A stretch of 64,000 bases of DNA from assembly GCA_003667245.1 (NCBI GenBank), contig RCNN01000071.1, positions 28,454 through 92,453 of the forward strand, in the 5' to 3' direction. A program made the position numbers and the translations under genes. Under the pieces are notes generated by a model. That model did not search any database and was not told the DNA's origin. It saw only the letters and a list, made by a program, of their open reading frames with translations. Origin of the DNA: Heterostelium multicystogenum (taxonomy: Eukaryota > Evosea > Eumycetozoa > Acytosteliales > Acytosteliaceae). This document shows positions 22,497 through 37,900 of the stretch, one piece after another. Each line of letters opens with the position of its first letter. Position 1 is the stretch's first letter.

Positions 22497-24440
22497 TTAA
22501 TGATTCAATTCCTTAGCGGCCTTGACAACAGATTCTGCAGTCATTCCGAGTTGCTTCATGACAGTACCTCCTGGAGCGGACATACCGGAATCTGTCGATA
22601 CCAACGACTTTACCATCGAGACCAACATATTTGTACCAGAAAGCAGTGACACCAGCTTCAATGGCAATTCCTGCTTTCTGCATGATGATGGCAAAACTTG
22701 TTCCTTGTATTCGTTTGGTTGACGGTCAAAAAGTTCAGTGCATGGCATTGAGACAACACGAACACCATCTCCGAGCTGGCTTGGCAGCCTCAACAGCATG
22801 TTGTACTTCGGATCCAGTTGCAATGATGATTTGCTTGAGAGCACCGGTTTCCTTGACCAAGATGTAACCACCCTTCAAAACACCTTCACGACGAGTCTTG
22901 GCATCGGCACAAGTCAAGTTTGGAAGATTTTGACGGGACAAGGCCAATAAAAGTTGGACCGCACATTCTGGTGAAGGCAGCGGAGAAGGCTCCAACGGTT
23001 TCTTCTGGATCGGCTGGACGAATAACATCGAGGTTTGGGAATCATACGGAGACCACTGACGGTTTCGACAGGTTGATGAGTTGGACCATCTTCACCGACA
23101 CCAATAGAGTCGTGAGTGCAAGATGTATGTGACTGGGAGATGTGAAAGTGCAGCCAAACGGATGGATGACGGCAGTAGTAGTCAGAGATACCAAAGAAAG
23201 TAGCACCTGAGGCTTCTGAAGATTCCGTGATAAGCGAAACCGTCAACATTGCACCCCATAAGCATGCTCACGGATACCAAACTGTAATGTTACGACCACC
23301 TGGGGGCAGCTTGGAGTGAAATCACGTCCCTCCTTGATGTAGTTCAAAGTGGATCCATGGAGATCAAGCACTACCAGAGATGACCAATGGGAGAGCTTGG
23401 GCGATTGGCTGGAGAACTTCACTACCGGCCTTACGAGTAGCAATGGATTCCTTTGGGTTGAACTCTGGGATCTTGTCGAACAATTTCGCATGGGTTGTGC
23501 TCAACATTTCTTGACTCTAACAATTGAGCCAATTGTGGGTTGGCAGACTTCCATTGGGCGTAGGTTTGAGTCCATTGGTTGTACTTCTCTTGCAAAGCCT
23601 TCTTGTGGTTGGCAAAGTATTGACGAGTCTCTTGAGAGACGTAGAACTTTTCCTCTGGCAAACCAAGAGATTTTCTGGCACAGCATCGACGAACTTGACA
23701 CCAGCCTCACCGTGACCCTTGTTGGTACCAGCTACTTCTGGGATTGATTTGGCAATGAGTGTCTTACAGATGATGGCTTGTGGCTTGTTGCTCTTGGAGT
23801 TCTTAGCATTCAAGAAAGCTTGGTAGATGTCTGGAATTGAGTTACCGTTGACAACAACTTGAGCCTCGAAACCGAGAGATTCGAATCTCTTAGTGGCATC
23901 TTCGGATTGGGTTTCGACAGCCATGGCATCCAGAGTAACATCATTTGAGTCGTAGAAGAGGATCAAATTGTCCAAACGGTGATGTCCGGCAAAGGAGAGT
24001 GCCTCTTGAGCAATACCTTCTTGGAGACAACCGTCACCAGCAAGGACAACAACCTTGTTATCGAAAATCTTGTGTTGCTCAGTGTTGAATCTGGCAGCAG
24101 CCATCTTGCAGGAAGAGGCGTAACCAACAGCATTACCAATACCTTGACCCAATGGACCGGTGGTAGCCTCAACACCTGGAGTATCGTGGAACTCTGGATG
24201 ACCTGGGGTCTTTGAGTTCAATTGTCTGAAATTCATGATATCCTCGCGTGAGACAGCGTAACCAGCCAAATGCAACCAACTGTACAAAAACATAGAACCA
24301 TGACCGGCGGACAACACAAAAATATCTCTATTTAACCATTGAGTCTGTTGTCATTGAAAGCAATAGAAAGAGCAGAGAACAAACAAATTACATTAAGTAA
24401 AAGGAACATTACTTTCGCTTCATGATTGATCACTCATTGG

Positions 24441-24478
<38 letters not shown>

Positions 24479-24652
24479 ACTTACATCATCTGGGTTGTAG
24501 TTCAAAGCATGTCCGAAGAGAACAGCACCAATTTCAGTAGCACCCAAAGGGAGACCGAGATGACCAGAGGCAGCCTTGGCAACTGCATCCATGGACAAAC
24601 CTCTAGATTCAGAGGCAGCTTTCTCCAATGCTGGCAAATTTAATTGACTCAT
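22497..24652 (-). CDS. tkt: transketolase
   Basis: ATG at 24652 starts [20 protein letters not shown], followed by [21 protein letters not shown] first intron (about 24345-24485) carries a CAT/ATG microsatellite just after the donor. The next exon has [40 protein letters not shown], the ThDP signature [19 protein letters not shown] and [20 protein letters not shown]. The pyrimidine-binding and C-terminal parts are in several frames ([36 protein letters not shown]) and end [12 protein letters not shown] at 22497. Six or more frame changes interrupt the second half. The enzyme moves two-carbon units between sugar phosphates in the pentose phosphate pathway in the cytosol. Confidence 0.85.
24441..24479. 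repeat. (CAT)n microsatellite in transketolase intron 1
   Basis: About 13 CAT units (ATG on the coding strand), starting right after the GTAAGT donor of the first transketolase intron. If the intron were retained they would read as a run of methionines. Confidence 0.9.
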
Positions 24653-25611
24653 TTTATCTATTTTATATTATACTGTATTATTAGCTATATTATATTTTGT
24701 TTATTATTTGAATTTGATTATTTTAATTATTTATATATATAACTATGGTATGTTATATTATAATTGACAATAAAGAGATGATTTTGCTATTGAGTTTTTA
24801 TGCTCAACATAAACAACAACACTCATGTTCACTTCAATTTAAACTAAATAATAGAACAACCCCCACTCACACACTCACACGTACTCATTGACACCAGAAC
24901 CAGTTATCAGAGTTTTATTTGTTTTTAACATCTAAATTTCATTTGCATTATTCCGGAACGAACTCCCACACCATGTTATTATTAATATTAATATTTATTT
25001 ATGGTTGACAAAACAACAACATCGATAACTATCTATGTCTTGCAGACAACAACAACAAGAAACACTGGAGTCCCGAAATCAAATCTTAGATTCCTTAACT
25101 AAATGTGTATAAAAAATAATCTGATATTATTATTATTATTTAGATTCGAGTGTTTCTTCTAGATGATCTCTCCCTTAGCTACACATATTCATAGTCAAAG
25201 ACATCTGACGGTCTATCAATTTACTTCTTGAATGCCAATGATAAATTAGAATGAATCAAAGAGTGATAGATCTCGAAACGAATTTATAAATGTTATAACA
25301 ATTCGAGATCCTTCCTCTTTGTATCTTTCTTACTTTGTACTATTTTATTTAATTTTAAAGAGCATTCTTTTTTTTTTAATCATATTTTAGAATAGATGTT
25401 GTATGTTGTATTGCTGTTTATACATTATTTCTTGCTTCTTCTTTGATCTTTGTGTTCATATTTGTTGAAAACTCTAAATCAATGATAGTAATAATTATAT
25501 GGTTTGGTTTTTATATTTAATTTATTCTTTAAATTTGAAAAGGCTGAGGTGAGGTGATGTTGCATTGATACTTTGATTTACATGTAAATGGTTGTTATTG
25601 TTATATATAGT
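24653..25611. other. intergenic, promoter side of transketolase
   Basis: About 960 bp, AT-rich, between the transketolase start and the 3' end of the ribonucleotide reductase gene (both -). CACTCACACACTCACACG near 24863-24880 is CA-rich. A T10 tract lies near 25369. No coding frame is evident. Confidence 0.55.
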
Positions 25612-26612
25612 TTAGAAATCATCGTCCAATACGAATTTACGTTGTTGATTTGTGTTTGTGGTGTTTTGTTGCTTGGCAACGCCGCTCTTTTGATACTCAG
25701 AAACTTTGCTTTCAAAGAAATTGGTCTTTCTTGGCAGTGAAATCATCTCCATCCAATCGAATGGGTTGGATGCATTGTAAATCTTTTTGTAACCTAGAGT
25801 GAGCAGGAGACGGTCGGCGCAAAACTCAATGTACTGGGCCATCGATCTGCTGTTAATTCCGATCAGGTCGACGGGCAAAGACTCTGTGATAAACTCTTTC
25901 TCACAGGCAACGGCATCGCGAATGATCGACTCGATGACACTACTATCCAACTTGTTGACGAGCTTGTCGTAGAGCAGGCAGGCAAAGTCACAGTGGAGAC
26001 CCTCGTCTCTGCTGATCAACTCATTGGAGAAGGTGAGACCATGCATCAAACCACGCTTCTTGAGCCAGAAGATAGAGCAGAAAGATCCACTGAAAAAGAT
26101 ACCTTCGACAGCAGCAAAAGCTACGAGACGCTCGGCAAACGATTTAGAGTTGGAGATCCAACGGAGTGCCCATTCAGCCTTCTTCTTGACGGCTGGAATG
26201 GTCTCGATGGCATTGAAGATGTTACGCTTGGTCTCTGTGTCTTTGATGTAGGTGTCGATGAGCAAACTGTATGTTTCAGAGTGGATGTTCTCAATGGCGA
26301 TCTGGAAACCGTAGAAGCAACGGGCCTCGGGGACCTGGACCTCAGACATGAATCTGGTGGCCAAGTTCTCATTGACGATACCGTCGGAGGCGGCAAAAGA
26401 AAAGCCAAGACATTGGTAATGAAATGACGCTCGTTATCGTTCAATTTATTCTGCCAGTCACCAATGTCACCAGCCAAATCGATTTCCTCAGCGGTCCAAA
26501 AGGAGGCCTCGGCTTTCTTGTACATTTGCCAGATGTCTGGGTGTTTGATTGGGAACAAAACGAATCTGTCCTTGTTCTCCTTCAAAATGGGTTCCTCTAC
26601 AATATTTTGCAT
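25612..26612 (-). CDS. rnrB: ribonucleoside-diphosphate reductase small subunit (R2)
   Basis: ATG at 26612 ([17 protein letters not shown]) to the end KFVLDDDF at 25612, about 332 residues, typical for class Ia R2. Diiron ligands are recognisable: Asp in EEIDLAGD, Glu and His in [17 protein letters not shown], Glu in [12 protein letters not shown], Glu and His in [10 protein letters not shown]. The radical Tyr is in HSETYSLL. The acidic-aromatic C terminus is the docking tail for R1. The sole frame break is at 26395-26403, where AAAAGAAAA reads correctly as AAAGAAA (LAFFAASDG). It makes deoxyribonucleotides with the large subunit in the cytosol. Confidence 0.93.
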
Positions 26613-28079
26613 TTATCTCTTATCAGGTTGTTATAATGGTGTCAATAGTTTGGTGCGATTTACTCTTAAGATTCTACAAGTTTTATTTGCTTTTTCAGCT
26701 GTTATGACTTGATAGTGAAACTAGATGTTCATTAATTGATTTGATGAATGTTTGTTAGTCATATGCAATCGTTGCATTTATAGCATAATCATTATGTAGG
26801 TGTTGTAGTTTGGATTGAAGTGATTGATGCAGTTCAACTGAATTTCCAATAATAATTATTAGTTGTCTTCTGTTTTGGTGTGTTAAAGTGTGGGGTATTA
26901 AATCTGAATAAAATACAAATAGATTCCGGATTGTTGTCAAAAATTTCGTGGAACTCAGAATTGTTTCAAATAAGTATCTATATATCATGAGTCTAGACTA
27001 TTGATATTTGATATCGATATGGATTTGATTTGTGTTCCATTGTGGCATTGTGGAGTTGGTGCTTCTTCTCTTACATTTACAAAATGAATTTAATTTAATC
27101 CTTTTAAATATTAAACTAAATATTGTGTACAATACAATTGATTGATTGATTGATTGATTATATGGTTATCGAATAAATCCAATAAATAAATAATTATTGA
27201 TTATTATGATTATGATTATTTAATCAAGTGTGAAATAATAATTACTAATAATAATGGTCTTCAATATCATACTGCGAAGTTAATGGGTGTTTCTGTGTTA
27301 ATTTTTTTTTTTTGAAAAAAGGAGGTAAAATTTAAATTTTCATTTTGTTTTCAAAATTCCAATTATTAATTGGTTTTAGGCGGGAAGATAATCTCGATGA
27401 GGTTATCCATGTAAGAATCACCATTTTAGACAACTGGTTAAAAAGAACAACTTGTGAGCAGATGAAGTTTTGGTGAAACTTTTTATTCGATGATTATTGT
27501 TTTGAGTTGGTTATCACAGACAGTGTTGGCGTTAGTCCTTAGTTTTGTGAAGTATCATATGGTCAATATAATCTAGATTTTTTCTATCAAAAATTGGTAG
27601 GCAAGCAGGGAAGGACAGATGCCATTAATTATTCTAGCTCTGCTGATGTGAAGATAAAATTATTTGAGTTTCAGTAAATTGCGATCCATTGATAAGACTA
27701 GAGTGCAACATTCAAAGATAAACTTAAAGTTGTGAATACATTTCAACAATTACCATGTTTAAACTTAGAAGAAAATTGAGTCCCTATACTATTTCACTAA
27801 AGTAAAAACAATACATTTTTGAATCAATTAGATTGAAAATATGTAAAGTGGTTTTTATTGTTTGTTCTTTTGTTATAAAAAAACTATGATTGGCAGTGGG
27901 CTGGATGCTATTACAATCTTGTTTACTTTAATTTGGTTGTTGGGTAAAAAAAAAAAAACAAAAAAAAAAAAAATTATATAAAAAAAAATAATGTGGAATG
28001 GAGGTTGGGGAAAAAAAGGGAAAATAAATATGTTTAGGAAATAACTATGGGGTTGGAAGAGTTTCCTGGTGAACCAATG
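26613..28079. other. intergenic, no gene seen
   Basis: About 1.5 kb between RNR (its promoter side) and the 3' end of the kinase gene. It contains a T-rich block at 27300-27315, TTGATTGATTGATTGATT near 27138, and A-rich tracts at 27948-27990. A 77-codon frame (26755-26988, -) has no recognisable feature. Confidence 0.55.
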
Positions 28080-30132
<2,053 letters not shown>

Positions 30133-31464
30133 TCAATCAACAATGTTTAATCTGGTAAGAATATGGATATATATTTTAAATATATATATTATAATGCAGA
30201 GTATATGATTGCAGTTTTAAATGATGAAAATATATAATTATATATTATTATTATTAATTAAAGTTATTTTTGGTTGATTTAATGTCTAAATAATGAAATT
30301 TATAAATATAAATATAAAATGTATTAGTTTGGTTTGATATTTATAGAATGTAAAAACTGAGGTCCGATGATGATGATGGACTAACTGATGCTAAAAGTTG
30401 GATTATTGGTATGTATATAATGAATGAATGAATGAGTGAATGATTGTGATTTTATGTTAAATAGGTGTTGAATGATAATGAAAATTGAAAAGATAAGAGA
30501 GTAAAAAGAATATTAAAAAAAGAAGAGAATATTACTTGGTTTTATAAATAAAAATATAAAAGGGTATATATCTCTAAAGAAATTGTTGGACTGTGTGGGA
30601 TCGGTGGTGGTTTTGTTATTGGTGGTGTGGTTTGTGAGTGGCTTTATGATTGGAGAGCTACTGAGTTTGTATTCTCGCTCAATCCAAACGTTATATATTT
30701 ACTTTATATTAAGAAGATATAAAAGTAATGAGCTGGTGATATAAAGGGGTAATTGTAATAGTAGAAAATTATTATATTATAACTATCAATATTGTTACTA
30801 TTAATATTATAATGATACTATCTAAATGAGTGTTTTGTTATTATTATTACTATGCTGTTGTCAATAATGTATATTACTATTGGTTATTGAAATATATGGT
30901 GACACAATTTAAATCTGATATATTGCTGTCCACTACTACTGTTAAAAAAGTATGAGGTGTTTTGTTTGGTAGGTGCGGGTGCTGCTGGTAATAATAATGC
31001 TACTACTTTTGATCCGTGAGTCTTAATTTATTCAATTACTAAACTAAATATTTCAAAGTGATATTTGTTTTATTAGTATATATGTATGTATATGTATTGA
31101 ATAAATATAGATAATAAATGATAATAGGTAATAGTAGAATAAATAATGGAGATCTAGTTTTTGCTTATTTCTTTTTTGCTATTTATTTGTTTGCTTGCTT
31201 TTGGTTAAAAACATCTGGCAGATGCTTTTATGTTTGCTTGTTGCTTGCTTGTTGATTGGCGAAAAGGAAGGTAATAGGAAAGAAGCAGCAAAGCAAGCAA
31301 AGGAAATAAGATGTGATAAAATGGGAGGTAAGATTTGGATTTGTTATATGTACATATATGAGAATATTATATGTGGTGGAGTAAGTGAGTGAGTGAAGGT
31401 GTATTGTTATATCAATTTATAAAGTGTGTTGTTGATAAATTGATACAGTGGCAATATCAACATT

Positions 31465-31600
31465 TGCAATGTATGTGTGGGTGTGTGTGTGTGCTTGTGT
31501 CTCTTTGTTTGTGTAAGTGTAAATGTGGTGTGTGGTATTATTCAGGTGGGTGTGGGGTGGTGTGGGTTTAGGGGTGAGTGTGGTCAGAACAGAGAATTGT
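31465..31600. promoter_or_regulatory. G/T-rich cluster resembling G-box elements
   Basis: The plus strand carries closely spaced TGTGGGTGTGTGTGTG, GTGTGGTGTGTGG and GGTGGGTGTGGGGTGGTGTG. Dictyostelid post-aggregative promoters use G/T-rich G-boxes bound by GBF. Similar composition about 1.4 kb upstream of the kinase start makes regulation plausible, but a plain GT microsatellite is an equally simple reading. Confidence 0.3.
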
Positions 31601-33790
31601 GCGAGGGGTATCTGTCTATTTGTTTATAGAAATGCATGGGTGTGCTTTTATGTGTGTGTGGTTATAATGTATGCTTCATTAAGTGTCAGCTGTAAGTAAT
31701 GAATCACCTGGGAGTTTTTGGATTTGGTGTTAATGGTGGTTGTGTTGGTTTAAATGTGATGAGAGAATAAGTCGTGGTAAATTAATTCTGAGCGAGTGTA
31801 TTAAGGTTTCCATTTGGGTTGAGTGCGTGTGAATGAAAATGAATGAATGAATGAATGAATACTCTTTTAATTAAGTAGAGAAAGAGATGTAGACATCTCT
31901 ATTAATATTACTTCGTTCAAATCAAATTTATTGTTCTGATGATTAGGTAATGAATGAATATATGAACGTGAGTGATGATAGTATAGTTTAGTATAGTGGT
32001 GGTGTTGGTGTTGTTTGTAATAGTAATTTATTATCTATTATGTTTTATTTATTATTTAGTAAAGGAATAAATTAACCGTACATTGCCAAACATATATTTG
32101 CAATTATAATTGGAATAGGTGAATGAGGTGTGAATTGTATGAATTGACGTGTTGTTTGGATTGTGCGCGATAGATAATTAAACTAATAATAATAATAATA
32201 ATAATAGTAATAGTTATACCTCTTAAGAGTTGGTGTTGTTGGTTGTTGTTATTAGTTGCTAAAGTGGATGCTAATGGTTATTATGATGGTATATTTATAC
32301 AAATAATGTAATGTATTGATATGAATATGTTAACTCACTGGAATATGTTGTTATAATTGAATCAACAACTTGTATCCATGTAGATGTTTATGGTGGACGA
32401 TGCAACAGTAAATTTATTATTGTTGGATGTTGGTTGTTGATGCTTCTGCTGATGTGAGTGATAAAAGTAGGTTGTGAATAAAATAATGAAGAATGTTGCT
32501 ATATTTATTGTCGCACTGCACAACCAACAATTTAATTTCATTATCATACCATATATATATTAATATATCACGATAATAAAAATATACATGGTTAGATAAG
32601 TAAGATTTGCATGGCCATTTAATGTCTGTTGATACAAGTTAAGTTTACTAACAACATCATCATCATTATCAACAACAAACAAACAACAATAATAATAATA
32701 ACAACAACAACAATATTATTATTATTATTATTATTAGTTACTATATTGTTTACACTACTGTCTGCTTATCTATTGTTATTAGTTGTTATTGCAGGCATGT
32801 GGGTAGTATCGCTGCTTCCACTAACTATCATCATAGATAATACATACATGACAGTGTGTAATGATGGAATTGGGGTGTAGCAGGTGTAGAAGAGTGCTAT
32901 ATTGATTGGCTATGTGGATACACTTCCACGACGCATAGGTGGAAACTAATTATAAATTAAATATGGAAATGAAAAATACCAGTTTGTATTTTTATTATTG
33001 TTTTAGGATGTTTAATTAAAAGTGGAAAGATGGAAAAACATTTGAAATAATTACATGATTTGTTGGGTTGTGCTGCTGGATGATGTTATTATCTGGTTCG
33101 TAATACAATATTTTCACAGTGCATGCAAGCAACTATTGATTACTTGGTGTTATTTATTTACTTAAAATTGCTTAAAATTTAATTAAGCAGAGATGAAATA
33201 ATAATAATATAATAATAAAATTAAATAGGGTAATGATTCACCTCCTCCAAATGTATGGTTGCTGGTCAGTGCTGTGTGATAGATGTAAAGAAACTCATGA
33301 AAGAGAAATGCAGATATTGATAGCAATGCTGGTTGTATTATTAACACTCACCAATAAAAGCTGTTACTTTTGGGTGCTTGTTTTTGGATGATGGATATTG
33401 AATTTTTGATATTCTGGTGGTGTAATGGATTTATTTACCAATAAACCAATATTGGACGCAAATAGAATAGATAAGGTAATCAAAGCTCAAATTAAAATAA
33501 ATAGAATTCGACTGGCATGCCGGGTATGAGATAGTTGGTTGGTTGGTTGTTTGTGTAAAGATTGACAAAAATTGAAAATATTTTAGTTTATTCTACGATT
33601 GTTGTTATTTTTGATTAATAATATTTTTATTGATCAATCAATTTATGATTGCCTTGTCACAGTGTATTGTGTGTTTCTCAGTGTGGGTATGTGTATGGTG
33701 TTGTGACTGTCTATCTGTCTTTCTACCTACTTTTTTAATTCATGTATCATCAAATAAATTTCTTAATTGCTAACAATCTGGTGGAATTGG

Positions 33791-33809
33791 AAAAAAAAAA
33801 AAAAAAAAA
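33791..33809. repeat. poly-A tract (A19)
   Basis: Nineteen uninterrupted A residues in the gene-poor region. Confidence 0.95.
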
Positions 33810-34971
33810 TAATAATACTAGCCAGCCTGAGTCTGCTGATTATGACAGATAGGGGTTGGAAGGAATGATTAACACTCACTTTGATCCTATTTTATTAAGT
33901 GAAGGGGGAGATACACTATTTTTTCATTAATTAAAATAATATTATTGTTTTCTAATTATATTTGTGTTATTGAAAAAATAATTACAATTGAGTGGTAAAA
34001 ATAAATTATATATTATTATGATTATTATTTATTTCAGTGTAGTTGGTGTTGGTGGAAATAGAAATGGAATCTGGCTGTATATATGTGAGAAACAAAAAAA
34101 CGCAATAACAAGTGTAAGTCCACTTTTATTTTAATTATTAAATTGTTCTCTTGCTCACCCTGCTGCTGCTCCTTTTCTTGCTCATCGTGTGTGGTGTGTG
34201 TGCTAGTGGTGGTAAGTGACAAGTTTGTTTGCTACTTTAAATTAATGTGCACACACCCTCTCACAACCAAACAACATCAAACTCCACCAAGTTTTCTTTT
34301 GGTTATATTCTCAGTAGCAGTAGGTTTTTTGTTTTGCATCTCACTGAAGATAACGCGTTATATCAAAATCAATTAATTCAAAAACTCACTTAAAACTGAA
34401 CTCACGCACACAGCCAAATGATTCATGTGGTTGCGCTTGTGGTGTTGGTGGTCTGACCAAATCCATTTTTATGATGCACTCGAAAATTAAATGCTCCCCA
34501 ACAAAAGAGATAGGACAGGGGGTTTGCTGTGTGCTAGCCACCACAATTCATGATGGTTATCTTTTTGTGAAATATTTTCAACATTGATTTTGTCGTGAAT
34601 TTAATTGCTATAACCCAACAAGTTTGGAAAAAATGAAAAAAAAATAAATTTTAGCGATTTGATTAAATTAGGCAATTTGAAAAGTTTTGATATTTTGATT
34701 GTTTTGGGGCTAGTTATTTGGTTGAGGGGGACTCTATCAATCCAAACTGAATTTGATTGCAAATGAAAACCAAAAAAAATAAAAAATAAAAAACATGTGT
34801 GTAAGGATGTTTTTATTTTTTATTTCTATTTTGCAGCAAAATGAATTGCCATTATTGATCCCTTATTTATTGTGTTTGTGATTACTCATTAGCAAGAAGG
34901 TGGTTGATGTTGTTTGATTGTCAGTTATGGAGTGTTTGTTGTTAATATTAGTGGGTGAGGATAGGATAATA

Positions 34972-37900
34972 TTATCTTGTTAATAATTCCAATTGTTTTT
35001 TCAATAGCAAAGTGCTGGTCAAAGTATCTGAAGATCTCACAGTCACAACAGCTTGGTTGTTCTCAATAAGCTCTATGTTGACAAAAAGATCAGCAGATTT
35101 GATGATTGTTTTTGCTGCAAATTGAATTTTGGTCTTATTTTGGTTTGCACTTATTGCTTGCAGGTTGATATTTTCTAATAAGAGGCTTAATACTGCATTT
35201 CCAAGTTGACCACCACCTTCCAACAGTTTCTCTCCAAATTCGACTTGATCATTCACAGATTTTGACTCTAGTGCATCATAGCAACTTCGCCACTCTTCAA
35301 CGTCAACCACCAACGGTGAAACCATTCACCTATAATTGGTGTCAAAGCGACAGGGAAGGTTCCTATTGAGGTGCTATTTTTTATTAAAAAAAAATAAATG
35401 TTAACAACAAGTCAGCCTTGCAAGAAATTTAGTGGATTAATGGGTTTTCTTTTGTGTTGGTGTGGTGAATTCAATCAACTTATCAAACAATATCACCATA
35501 TTAATTAATTGCTCCTCTTTCAGTAGTGTGCTGAGTCTGTGGGTCTATCTTTTAAAGTTTTTTTTTTTGAGAGAATTGGGAAAAAGGGGGATGATATGAT
35601 AAAATGATCCTGATGTTGCACAATCGATAATACAAAATATCACAATGATATCAATTTTAGGTGAATGCATGCAAGTGTGTGGTCATGGTTCGTTTTGCAG
35701 TTTTTTTGGGATGTAGATCCTTTAAATAAACAACGGGTTGATATGGCAACTAGACCATTTTGCCTGCATTTTAACCACCAAAGTTGGTGCAATTCGATAA
35801 TATTATATAAGTTTTTTTGACCAAAGATACAACGACCAGATCGCAAAATTGGAATATACGTATTTGTGTTATAGCAATCTATGCTTTGCTGGTTTGTAAT
35901 TTGGTTAACACAAATATAGTGAAAGAGGTCCTCTCGTCCATAAAAACGAGAAACTGCATAAGAATTTTTATACAAAATTTCCTACCACCCAGATCACAAG
36001 AACTTTTTGCAGGTTTGTTTGATTAACATAATTTAATGTCTGTGAAAGTAAAGCAAGATTTGCATGGATAGAAAAAATGTGCAAGCAAACAACCGAATGA
36101 TGGGCAGTAATTAATGTCCAGATATAAATGATAGATAAGTGGATGGTGTCATTGGTTTTGAAGGGGTGACCAAATAAGATAAAATAAGGGGGATAGTTGG
36201 AATAAATAAATTAAAAGAAAATTGTGTCAAGAACTTTGATTGTGGTTATTGATATAATAAAAGTCTGAATGGATTTGGTATTTGGGCAGTTGAATGGTAT
36301 AACCCAATAAAATAAAGGACAAAAAAGGATCGCATCTGGAATTGCAAGATTATTGTGGCAACAAGAGTTCATAATGAATGCATTGATAGGATATGATTGG
36401 ATATGGTGTGATTGATTGAAATAACAATGACACAACGAAATTTCCAATCGAAGCTGATTGTTGAATGATTGAATAGTACATACCTAATCTCAAATTTACA
36501 GGCTTGCGAGAGAGAGTTAAATGTTACAAATAAGAGTGTTTCAGTGGTGGCACCAGGTTCCAAAGAGGCGATTTCTTCAAAGTCCTTAATATCGGCACCG
36601 TCTATCAATGTTTTGTTACCAATCTTGATATTTTCAAATGTTTGTTCAGTGGATTGATTCTTGATGAACAATTGAATGCAGTTCGATGTTTCTGATTCTT
36701 TCTCGATACCCTCTGGCAGTTGACGAAGGAAACAGTATTCAATGAGGAGACCCTGGCTGACATTGGCTTTGAGTAAAACTTTCTTAACAGATGAGGTGGT
36801 TGTTGAGCTTATTTCAAGCTTCTCCATTTCTTCAGTCACACCAAATAATTCATCCATATCGTCCTCATCAAATTCATTGTCTTCTTGTTGTTTTGATTTC
36901 TTTGGCTTCTTTGTCTTTTTAGCTTTACCGTTTGCTTTCCTAAAGTAACAAATAATACAGGTTAATCTATGTCTAAAGAACAATGTACTTAGTTATGATC
37001 TAGTGCACATACTTTGGTGAGCTATCTTCTTCAGAATCACTAAAGAACTTCTCCAATTCATCTTGTGAGTTTTCTTCTTCATCTTCATCTGATCCTCCAC
37101 TGAATTCTTCATCATCGTCATCGTCTTCTTCTGATTCATCACTATAAAAGCTTTCTTCACGTTCTAAGAATATATTATTTTTAACTTCTGGTACCCACTG
37201 TTGTTATCAATGATTAATATGATGATGATGACTTGACATATATATTGTTAACTTACTTGTTTTGGTTGTCTTACGGTGGGATCAGGTGGAACCTCAGGGA
37301 AATCTGATAGTGGTTGATATCCTGAAACTGAATGATTTACAATATGTGAGAAACTACCCAAAATGAATCTCTTACGATCCTCGGAGATACTGATTTCGGT
37401 TGGAAGTGGCTTTTGGTTAATAAATATAGATTTGGCATGTCCGGAGAGTGTTGGATTCTTCTCAGTGCTGATCAAGAGTAATCTCATCATTCTTGCACTG
37501 TCTCTGATATCGTAGTTCATATCAAACTTGGCTTGTTGATGATGATGTACTGGAAGATGAGCTTTGTTTGCTCTGGGTTGTGGAAGTGGAGCTTGGCACC
37601 AAGGTTCAAGATTTGAAGCTTGACACACTCGTCCTCTTCGGCAAATGTCTTGGCGAGCTTTCTGAGAACGTCTGGTGCTACCATTGGGATCTTGTGTGAG
37701 TATTCACCAATGACCCAGATGATGGAGGCACGAGCCGATGGGACTTCGAGAGTCTCCAAAAGCTTGGCGAGATGCATGATGATGTTCTCGTGTTTGATGG
37801 ATGAGTCTGGGTTTTCGGCATTCAATTGGAGCAAACGCTTCAAAACAATAACACTCTCCGCAACAACGACTTGTGATGAGTTGGAGAGGAGTGACATTAA

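Noticed and set aside
32629..32880. 83-codon plus-strand hydrophobic frame in the gene-poor region
   Set aside because: Built from ATT/ATC/CTA trinucleotide runs; the isoleucine/leucine richness is a repeat artefact.
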